Below are positions 1 to 5,134 of a DNA stretch of 6,398 nt, in pieces. Source of the DNA: Methanobacteriota archaeon (GTDB lineage: Archaea > Halobacteriota > Methanosarcinia > Methanosarcinales > Methanosarcinaceae). The first letter of the stretch is position 1, and every line of letters starts with the position of its first letter. The notes beneath the pieces were generated by a model. It was given only the letters and a program-made list of their open reading frames with translations, made no database searches and had not been told where the DNA came from. The translations under genes and the position numbers were made by a program. The DNA lies in NCBI GenBank assembly GCA_030837265.1, contig JAUPKV010000189.1, positions 1-6,398 of the forward strand, written 5' to 3'.

Positions 1-693
1 ATCAAGTTTTTAGCTTCCGAAATTATCCCTGGGGATGAAAACTGCATATATGCTTATGTTGCTTACAGAGATATGAACGGGAAAATCCTAAACGAGTGGA
101 CAGGGAAGAAGCTGTCTCAGTATCCCGATAGTTTTGGAGTGTTTGCAAGTGCCTCAAATAAGGCTCCGGAGGCTGTGTTGCTACAGGGAAGAAAACTTCT
201 TAATGGCATAGATATAAAGGGAATTGCTCAACCCGAATTTAAATACGATTTCCGGGACAAAAAATACAAACTTATGGAGATAAATCTGCGTTCAATGATG
301 TGGCACAGAGTGGGTAATCTATCGGGAGTTAATCTGCATTATTCTCAGTACCTTGATGCAATCGGAGAAAATGCAAGTTCTCAGGTTCAGATAAAGAATA
401 AAGACATCCATTTTACTTATCTTAAATATGAAATAATAAACTTAATACGGCGCAAGAAATATCTCCAGACATTTATAAGAAACCTTAAGGAATCCGATAG
501 GACTTATATTGCTGTCTATGATAGACAGGACCTAAAACCGTTTTTGAAGGATTGCATGGATATGACTACCGGAGCTATCGGTAATTTTTTGAGAGTTATG
601 AGAATGAGATTAACCTGCAAACAAATAGTTTGTTTCTTTAAACTTCGATTTCTGAGAATTAACTGCATTTCGGACCGTGCGGAAGATCTTTAG
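1..693 (+). CDS. ATP-grasp carboxylate-amine ligase-like protein, 3' part (5' end outside window)
   Basis: The reading frame is open from base 1 to the TAG at 691-693, giving 230 residues; the gene starts before the window. The visible part resembles the C-terminal half of an ATP-grasp enzyme of the COG3919-like 'predicted carboligase' kind. ATP-grasp enzymes join a carboxylate to an amine or other nucleophile through an acyl-phosphate. Visible marks are IIPGDENCIYAYVAYRD (about residues 9-25), the basic segment NEWTGKKLSQYP, IAQPEF (E79, a likely metal ligand) and MEINLRSMMWHR (E93, N95 and R97, matching the usual Glu-x-Asn Mg-binding motif). The last 40 or so residues are basic and hydrophobic and match no motif I know. 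Such genes are common in surface-polysaccharide clusters, which fits the acyltransferase remnant and flippase downstream. The substrate cannot be told. The ATG at 73 is an internal methionine, not the start. Confidence 0.8.
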   Translation: MKFLASEIIPGDENCIYAYVAYRDMNGKILNEWTGKKLSQYPDSFGVFASASNKAPEAVLLQGRKLLNGIDIKGIAQPEFKYDFRDKKYKLMEINLRSMMWHRVGNLSGVNLHYSQYLDAIGENASSQVQIKNKDIHFTYLKYEIINLIRRKKYLQTFIRNLKESDRTYIAVYDRQDLKPFLKDCMDMTTGAIGNFLRVMRMRLTCKQIVCFFKLRFLRINCISDRAEDL

Positions 694-728
694 AACTTTT
701 GATGATAAAGAGTTATGTTTTTTACAAG

Positions 729-738
729 CTTAAATAAA
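729..738 (+). promoter_or_regulatory. Possible archaeal TATA box ahead of the acyltransferase remnant
   Basis: CTTAAATAAA resembles an archaeal TATA box. A start about 25 bases downstream would give a leader of roughly 40 bases before the ATG at 798. The T-run at 764-770 would then lie in or just before that leader, so the two calls partly compete. This is based on sequence similarity only. Confidence 0.3.
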
Positions 739-753
739 AGGTCTGATCTTTCG

Positions 754-770
754 TTTTCGAAAATTTTTTT
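754..770 (+). terminator. Possible T-rich terminator after the ATP-grasp gene
   Basis: The 10-base palindrome TTTTCGAAAA (754-763) is followed directly by seven T residues (764-770), about 60-75 bases after the stop of the ATP-grasp gene. Archaeal RNA polymerase often terminates at T-runs in the non-template strand with or without a hairpin. The palindrome has no loop, so only the T-run is a real argument. Confidence 0.35.
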
Positions 771-797
771 AATTTATGTTAGAGGTGTCTGTAAGGT

Positions 798-987
798 ATG
801 CCTAAAAATCTACAGAACAAAGTAAGATTGTTCGTAAAAGGCTTTTATTGAGAAGAAAAGGTGTTGTGTGATCTATAATAATTGCACGTTTTCAGGCGTC
901 AATTTCACAGGAAGAGCCCAACTAGAGCCTTACTGCAGGCTAACAGGAGATCCTGAGATTACAATTGGAGATTACTTTTACATTTAA
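798..987 (+). pseudogene. N-terminal remnant of a hexapeptide-repeat (left-handed beta-helix) acyltransferase
   Basis: Two pieces in different frames read as one decayed gene. The first starts at ATG 798, preceded by AGAGGTG at 781-787, and encodes 17 residues beginning MPKNLQNKVRLF before a TGA at 849-851. The second, in another frame, runs from about 868 (GTG, with AGGTG at 859-863) to the TAA at 985-987 and encodes 39 residues, including CTFSGVNFTGRAQLEP and LTGDPEITIGDYFYI. The pattern of small and aliphatic residues with 'G-P-x-I-T-I-G-D' is typical of the first coils of left-handed beta-helix O-acetyltransferases, which modify sugars in polysaccharide pathways. The helix breaks off after the FYI, just before a tandem repeat, and no later coils are present, so the product cannot form the trimeric enzyme. 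The homology of the 39-residue piece is fairly convincing; joining the 17-residue piece to it is inference. Confidence 0.6.
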
Positions 988-995
988 AGAATGAG

Positions 996-1040
996 TTTCG
1001 GAACTTAGAATTTCGGAACTTAGAATTTCGGAACTTAAAT
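996..1040 (+). repeat. Three tandem copies of a 15-bp unit
   Basis: The unit TTTCGGAACTTAGAA occurs at 996-1010 and again, identical, at 1011-1025. A third copy at 1026-1040 matches 13 of 15 bases (ends TTAAAT instead of TTAGAA). It begins 8 bases after the stop codon that ends the acyltransferase remnant. A 15-bp unit keeps frame, but the stretch is not inside any credible gene. It may be the product of slippage or of the rearrangement that removed the rest of the acyltransferase gene. Confidence 0.9.
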
Positions 1041-1043
1041 AGA

Positions 1044-1065
1044 TTTGAACTATTGAAAGTTCAAA
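1044..1065 (+). repeat. Inverted repeat upstream of the flippase promoter
   Basis: TTTGAAC (1044-1050) and GTTCAAA (1059-1065) are perfect inverted repeats of 7 bases with an 8-base spacer. The repeat lies directly upstream of the putative TATA box at 1070-1078, overlapping the area where the BRE element or a regulator could bind. It could be an operator or chance in AT-rich DNA. Confidence 0.4.
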
Positions 1066-1069
1066 AGAG

Positions 1070-1078
1070 CTTAAATAC
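1070..1078 (+). promoter_or_regulatory. Probable TATA box of the flippase gene
   Basis: CTTAAATAC preceded by purine-rich AAAAGAG resembles an archaeal BRE/TATA element. Transcription would begin near 1100 and leave a leader of about 80 bases before the ATG at 1181. The site lies in the only long gap before this gene, which makes a separate promoter plausible. Confidence 0.4.
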
Positions 1079-1180
1079 CATATTGTTAATGAGTTGGATC
1101 AAACGTAATCATTATTTTTAACATTAGTTCAGAAGTGTTTCAGTTATGAATCTCAAAACATAGCTTTTCAAGGTTATTTG

Positions 1181-2632
1181 ATGTCATACCAAAAGTTTGC
1201 AAGAGATGTTGGCTTTATTGGGATAGTTCAGGTACTTACAAGCCTCGGTTCTTTTTTTCTGCTTCCAATAATTACAAAAAGCCTTGGACCATATTATTAT
1301 GGACTCTGGGCTCAGATCAATATCACCATATCTTTGATCACTCCCTTTGCACTTATGGGTCTGGCAATGAGCCTTGTCCGATTTTTATCTTCCGAAAAGA
1401 AGAATGAGGTAATTAAAGAAGCTGTCTATTCAATTCTTTTTTTTGTGACCATAACCGGACTTATGGCCTCTTTGTTACTGTACTCGCTTGCAGAGCATCT
1501 CGCCATATTTATTTTCAATGATCCAGAGGCGACTTATTTCATCAAAGCAGGTTCCCTTTTGATTCTCTTGAATGTGATCGAACCTGTGTCTCTTTACTAT
1601 TTTAGAATAGTTAGGCAGATTAAGAAATTTTCTTACTTTACCATTTTTGAAACGTTTGGAAAACTACTCTTAATTCTTGCATTTCTTAAAATGGGATATG
1701 GACTCCTCGGAGTGATTGCAGCCACATTATTAGTGCAGAGTATAGTTATTTTAATTGCTTTTCTGATGATTATATCACAAATCGGGTTTGCTATCCCCAA
1801 ATTTACATATTTAAAGGAATATCTGCAATTTTCTCTGCCTCTAACCCCCAATTCCCTCATAAGATGGGTTACGGAATCAAGTGACAGATATTTGGTTACT
1901 TACTTTCTTGGTCTCGAAAGCGTAGGCATATATTCAGCAGCCTGTTCCATTGGTAGCCTTATACAGCTTTTTGTAAGTCCTCTTCAGCTTATTCTTCTTC
2001 CGGAATTATCAAAACTGTTTGATGAAAATAAAATGGACAAAATAATAATTTATGTGTCTTATTCTCTGCGATATTTCCTTTTTATCTCCATTCCTGCAGT
2101 ATTTGGACTTTCAGCTCTTGCAAAGACATTGCTTGGGATCTTTACCACAGAAGACTTTATTTCGGGATGGGTTGTTGTCCCTATAATCGCTTTTTCCGGC
2201 CTTTTGGCAGGAGTTTATCAAATTTTTGTCAACACATTATTAATTGTCAAAAAAACGAAAACACAAACTTATCTCAATTTTGCTGCTACAGTTTCAAATG
2301 TATTGATCAACCTGTTCCTCATACCATCGATAGGTATCGTCGGTGCTGCTCTTTCAACCTTATTCTCATACTTCTTTATGGCTATTCTCTGTATATATAT
2401 ATCTCTAAAATACTTTAAATATGAATTCTATTTTCATGATATCTTAAAAAGCATTTTGTCTTCAATGGCTATGTACTTCTTTATTTCTCATTTTGAGATT
2501 TTAAGCATCGCTGAGCTTATAGAAATAGTAGCGTTGGGAGTGCTAATTTATTTATTTATGATGCTTTTATTGAGGGGGTTCAGCGACCACGAGCTTTCTT
2601 TAATAAAGAAACTTATTTTGAGTCAAGAATGA
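1181..2632 (+). CDS. Wzx-type polysaccharide flippase (oligosaccharide export, COG2244-like)
   Basis: This 483-residue integral membrane protein has the length and texture of the oligosaccharide flippases in the MOP (MATE/MVF) exporter superfamily, which move lipid-linked glycans across the cytoplasmic membrane. The N-terminus (ARDVGFIGIVQVLTSLGSFF, then LLPIITKSLGPYYYGLWAQ) is the family's characteristic first helix and 'P-x-x-x-x-x-x-G-x-x-x-Y-G' loop. Hydrophobic stretches continue to the C-terminus in a pattern compatible with 12-14 helices, broken by basic loops such as RQIKKFSYF. I chose ATG 1181 because AGGT at 1171-1174 sits 6 bases before it; a TTG at 1178 would add one residue but is too close. 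With the ATP-grasp gene and acyltransferase remnant upstream it fits a surface-polysaccharide cluster. The glycan carried cannot be told from sequence. Confidence 0.88.
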   Translation: MSYQKFARDVGFIGIVQVLTSLGSFFLLPIITKSLGPYYYGLWAQINITISLITPFALMGLAMSLVRFLSSEKKNEVIKEAVYSILFFVTITGLMASLLLYSLAEHLAIFIFNDPEATYFIKAGSLLILLNVIEPVSLYYFRIVRQIKKFSYFTIFETFGKLLLILAFLKMGYGLLGVIAATLLVQSIVILIAFLMIISQIGFAIPKFTYLKEYLQFSLPLTPNSLIRWVTESSDRYLVTYFLGLESVGIYSAACSIGSLIQLFVSPLQLILLPELSKLFDENKMDKIIIYVSYSLRYFLFISIPAVFGLSALAKTLLGIFTTEDFISGWVVVPIIAFSGLLAGVYQIFVNTLLIVKKTKTQTYLNFAATVSNVLINLFLIPSIGIVGAALSTLFSYFFMAILCIYISLKYFKYEFYFHDILKSILSSMAMYFFISHFEILSIAELIEIVALGVLIYLFMMLLLRGFSDHELSLIKKLILSQE

Positions 2633-2700
2633 CCATATCAAAACATTCGGATCTAACAATTGACTGTTTTATGCTATACTGATTTTCCGGTTCAACCTTA

Positions 2701-2747
2701 GAGATTATCTACAGTAAATTAATCAGTAATCTCAATAAGTTTGAGAT
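2701..2747 (+). terminator. Overlapping inverted repeats after the flippase, possible 3' RNA hairpin
   Basis: Two stems share the same bases. GAGATTA (2701-2707) pairs with TAATCTC (2727-2733) across 19 bases, and ATCTCAA (2729-2735) pairs with TTGAGAT (2741-2747) across a 5-base loop. Only one can form at a time. The second is the more compact and would be an mRNA-end hairpin, although no long T-run follows. The rest of the gap 2633-2820 shows no gene; AATTTAAT near 2781 is the best, but weak, TATA candidate for the next gene. Confidence 0.3.
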
Positions 2748-2820
2748 AGCTTAATTTCGTCTTTTGCCATTTTACAAACAAATTTAATTGAATAGAGTTT
2801 AATCCTCACCAGAGTAAAAC

Positions 2821-3471
2821 ATGGAGAAAATAGCAATCGTCAGAAATGACAAAGGATACGTAGGTCAATATATAACAAGCAGGCTAGCTCATTCGTTACA
2901 GCGCAATACCACAGTGATTCATGCATGGGATGCATTTCCTCAAGATGTTGAAAAATGGGCGTTGCAAGAAAACATAAAAGGGATAATACTAACAGGAAGT
3001 CTCAATTCAGTGAATGATAAGTGCAAATGGATAGAGGAAGAATTGAGTTTCATTGGAGATGCAATTAATCAAGAAATTCCGATTCTGGGGATATGCTTCG
3101 GACATCAGCTATTAGGAAAATACTTTGGAGTTAATATTGAGAGAAAGGTATTCAAAGGCGGGTTAATAGAAATAGAGCTAGTACAAAACGATATTCTTTT
3201 TAAAGGAATCACAAATTTTATGGTACCTGTATCACATGGCGAACACGTATCCGAAATACCAAAAAATTTTGAGTTACTTGCAACGTCAGATTATTGTAAG
3301 ATACAGGCTATGAAACACAAAAATTTGGCTGTTTTTGGTTTGCAATTTCACCCATGCTACGATGAAGATGCCAAAAAAATTAAAGAACTTGGGATAACGG
3401 ATGAGAATTGCGGAGAACACGAAGGTCGTAAGGTTCTAAATAATTTTATAAATTCAATATGTGAAGCCTAA
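2821..3471 (+). CDS. Class I glutamine amidotransferase-like protein (GMP synthase GATase-domain type), altered triad
   Basis: The 216-residue protein is a stand-alone class I (triad) glutamine amidotransferase domain, a cytosolic fold that normally hydrolyses glutamine and passes ammonia to a partner synthetase. GIILTGSLNSVND (about 54-66) is the oxyanion-side strand and loop, and PILGICFGHQLLGKYFG (about 87-103) is the nucleophile elbow with Cys92. VSHGEHV (137-143) matches the family's conserved 'SH-x-D/E' segment. LQFHPCYDED (174-183) holds catalytic His177, but the family's usual Glu after HP is Cys179; nearby Asp181, Glu182 and Asp183 might or might not replace it. About 15 extra residues separate this motif from the final helix (KVLNNFINSIC). 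The start ATG has only a weak site (CAGAG) before it. No synthetase partner is adjacent, so the acceptor is unknown. The gene is AT-rich, like its neighbours. Confidence 0.82.
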   Translation: MEKIAIVRNDKGYVGQYITSRLAHSLQRNTTVIHAWDAFPQDVEKWALQENIKGIILTGSLNSVNDKCKWIEEELSFIGDAINQEIPILGICFGHQLLGKYFGVNIERKVFKGGLIEIELVQNDILFKGITNFMVPVSHGEHVSEIPKNFELLATSDYCKIQAMKHKNLAVFGLQFHPCYDEDAKKIKELGITDENCGEHEGRKVLNNFINSICEA

Positions 3472-3526
3472 TCCTCAATTTAAAGAGTTTTGCAGATGAA
3501 ATATTCGAGAAAGTAAAAAAAGTAGC

Positions 3527-3534
3527 TTTAAATA
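3527..3534 (+). promoter_or_regulatory. TATA box of the arsR-acr3 operon
   Basis: TTTAAATA is a near-ideal archaeal TATA box, and the A-rich stretch at 3511-3521 just upstream could contain a BRE. A start about 25 bases downstream falls near 3553-3558, inside the palindrome at 3535-3566 and before the ATG at 3575. Confidence 0.6.
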
Positions 3535-3566
3535 GTATATGAGTATAATTGCATATACTCATATAC
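3535..3566 (+). promoter_or_regulatory. Palindromic operator, probable ArsR binding site
   Basis: GTATATGAGTATA (3535-3547) and TATACTCATATAC (3554-3566) are perfect 13-base inverted repeats with the 6-base spacer ATTGCA. The palindrome begins directly after the TATA box and covers the expected transcription start. ArsR/SmtB repressors bind such long AT-rich inverted repeats as dimers, and the adjacent gene encodes one, so autorepression relieved by arsenite or antimonite is the natural reading. Binding itself is inference. Confidence 0.75.
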
Positions 3567-3574
3567 AAGTGGTG

Positions 3575-3919
3575 ATGTCTGCGGACCTTGTTTATATACT
3601 TAAGGCGTTGGCCGATGAAAATAGAATAAGAATACTGAATCTTTTAAGAAACGGTGAATTATGTGTATGTGATATTGAAGCTGTTCTGGGCATTAAACAA
3701 TCAAACACTTCAAGGCACCTGAACAGGCTGAAAGTTGCAGGGATAATTGCTTTCGAGAAGAAATCCCAATGGGTTTACTATCGATTAAAGGACGAGACCT
3801 TCGTAAGATTTCCTTTTCTTTCAATAATTATGAATGACGAAGTGGATAAAATAGATATTTGTAAAAAAGATATGGAACTGCTGGAGAAGATCAAAGTAAG
3901 TGGCAGATGCTGCGATTGA
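3575..3919 (+). CDS. arsR: ArsR-family arsenic-responsive repressor
   Basis: From ATG 3575 the product has 114 residues, the usual ArsR size. It is a cytosolic winged-helix dimer that represses the operon and leaves DNA when As(III) or Sb(III) binds. The order is an N-terminal helix (LVYILKALADENRIRILNLL), the metalloid site ELCVCD (Cys30 and Cys32), recognition-helix residues KQSNTSRHLNRLKVAGI, and the wing (KKSQWVYYRL). E. coli ArsR has a third cysteine five positions after the first; here that position is hydrophobic or acidic (ELCVCDIE), leaving the two essential cysteines. A C-terminal CC pair precedes the last Asp, and one more Cys lies in DICKK; these could add thiol ligands. An ATG at 3539 would extend the protein by 12 residues but lies in the operator and before the likely transcription start. 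GTG codons at 3569 and 3572 are also possible starts. acr3 follows 32 bases later. Confidence 0.92.
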   Translation: MSADLVYILKALADENRIRILNLLRNGELCVCDIEAVLGIKQSNTSRHLNRLKVAGIIAFEKKSQWVYYRLKDETFVRFPFLSIIMNDEVDKIDICKKDMELLEKIKVSGRCCD

Positions 3920-3951
3920 ATTAGAAAAAATTAGATTTACAAAACATAGAG

Positions 3952-5025
3952 GTGTTCTATCTGGAAGACTCCGTCGTATCTAAATTATCGTTCCTGAATC
4001 GCTATTTAACCCTGTGGATATTTCTGGCTATGTTTGTGGGCGTAGGCCTTGGATTTGTCTATCCAGGCTTTGCAGACTTTTTAAAGAGTTTGTCGATTGG
4101 CACGACATCGATACCGATTGCCATCGGTTTAATTGTTATGATGTATCCTCCTCTTGCACGGATAAAATATGAGGAATTAGGCAAAGTATTCAGGAATCAC
4201 AAGGTATTAGGTTTGTCTCTGCTGCAAAATTGGATCATTGGGCCCGTTTTGATGTTTATACTTGCGATTGTGTTTTTAAGAGACTATCCCGAATACATGG
4301 TAGGTGTCATTCTAATCGGTCTGGCCAGATGTATAGCTATGGTAATTGTTTGGAACACACTGGCAGATGGAGATAACGAATATGCTGCAGCTCTTGTTGC
4401 CTTTAACTCCATCTTTCAGTTAGTCTTTTTCTCCATTTTTGCTTACTTCTTTATAACTGTGCTCCCTGAATGGCTGGGATTGAGTGGCATGATAATAAAT
4501 GTGTCAATAGGAGAGGTCGCCCAGAGTGTTGCTATCTACCTTGGGATTCCTTTTGTTGCTGGCTTCTTAACCCGTTACTTGTTGCGTCCTTCAAAAGGAG
4601 CTGAATGGTATGACAGTAAATTCATTCCAAAAATAGGTCCAATTTCGCTTTATGCTCTACTATTTACGATTATTGTAATGTTCTCGTTAAAAGGAGAATA
4701 TATTGTTACCCTGCCTTTAGATGTAGTAAGAATTGCAATCCCTCTCTTAATATATTTCATAATTATGTTCACTGTCTCCTTCTTTACCTCTATGAAATTG
4801 GGAGTAAACTATGGACAGACAACATCCCTTTCTTTTACTGCAGCCAGTAATAATTTTGAACTGGCAATTGCAGTAGCAATAGCAGTTTTCGGCATCGATT
4901 CCGGGCAGGCATTTGCAGCTGTAGTAGGTCCTCTGATTGAAGTGCCAGTTATGATAGGACTTGTGAATGTTGCACTTTACTGGAGAAAGAAATATTGTAT
5001 TTCATTCAAAATGTGTGGAGAATAA
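3952..5025 (+). CDS. acr3: Acr3-type arsenite efflux permease
   Basis: The 357-residue product matches the ACR3 family of arsenite exporters (BART superfamily, ten helices), which extrude As(OH)3 in exchange for protons. Diagnostic features include [16 protein letters not shown] at the start, [12 protein letters not shown] (65-76), [11 protein letters not shown] (92-102), [13 protein letters not shown] (123-135) with the essential Cys127, and [17 protein letters not shown] (298-314) with the essential Glu303, these two corresponding to the Cys and Glu needed for transport in characterised Acr3 proteins. It is the second gene of the arsR operon and should be induced by arsenite. The start is uncertain: GTG 3952 is itself part of a good ribosome-binding sequence (AGAGGTG, 3948-3954), which lies 6 bases before an in-frame CTG at 3961. 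An in-frame stop at 3922 excludes long upstream extension, and no ATG appears before about codon 27. Confidence 0.95.
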   Translation: MFYLEDSVVSKLSFLNRYLTLWIFLAMFVGVGLGFVYPGFADFLKSLSIGTTSIPIAIGLIVMMYPPLARIKYEELGKVFRNHKVLGLSLLQNWIIGPVLMFILAIVFLRDYPEYMVGVILIGLARCIAMVIVWNTLADGDNEYAAALVAFNSIFQLVFFSIFAYFFITVLPEWLGLSGMIINVSIGEVAQSVAIYLGIPFVAGFLTRYLLRPSKGAEWYDSKFIPKIGPISLYALLFTIIVMFSLKGEYIVTLPLDVVRIAIPLLIYFIIMFTVSFFTSMKLGVNYGQTTSLSFTAASNNFELAIAVAIAVFGIDSGQAFAAVVGPLIEVPVMIGLVNVALYWRKKYCISFKMCGE

Positions 5026-5036
5026 TACCCACACAT
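5011..5036 (+). terminator. Hairpin spanning the acr3 stop codon, possible operon terminator
   Basis: ATGTGTGG (5011-5018) and CCACACAT (5029-5036) form a perfect 8-base stem with a 10-base loop that contains the TAA stop. No T-run follows at once; a TTTTCTTTC stretch appears at about 5098-5106. It could end or protect the operon mRNA. The gap 5026-5134 holds no clear TATA box. Confidence 0.4.
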
Positions 5037-5134
5037 CTGCTAAAAACAAAGAAATTAAGCTAAGTCTGAAAAAGCAAAAACATCAAATTTCAATTCATTT
5101 TCTTTCAAAGTAACCAAAAAGGAGTATTTCCAAT

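Noticed and set aside
694..1180. Insertion sequence or mobile element as the cause of the decayed region
   Set aside because: No transposase fragment, terminal inverted repeats or target-site duplication could be seen; only the 15-bp tandem repeats and the acyltransferase remnant are supported.
1437..1444. Run of eight T residues in the flippase, considered as a phase-variation tract
   Set aside because: Short T-runs are expected from Phe-rich membrane helices in AT-rich DNA, the frame is intact, and nothing else suggests switching.
1633..1860. Minus-strand open frame of 75 codons
   Set aside because: It lies inside the well-supported flippase gene and has no ribosome-binding site or recognisable motif.
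2391..2402. Short TA dinucleotide repeat in the flippase
   Set aside because: It encodes Ile/Tyr residues of a membrane helix and is too short to call a microsatellite.
2167..2418. Plus-strand open frame of 83 codons in a second frame
   Set aside because: It overlaps the flippase fully; the Cys- and Tyr-rich translation is typical of an out-of-frame reading of membrane-protein codons.
3539..3574. Upstream 12-residue extension of ArsR from ATG 3539
   Set aside because: The ATG is 5 bases after the TATA box and inside the operator palindrome; the extension has no similarity to ArsR N-termini.
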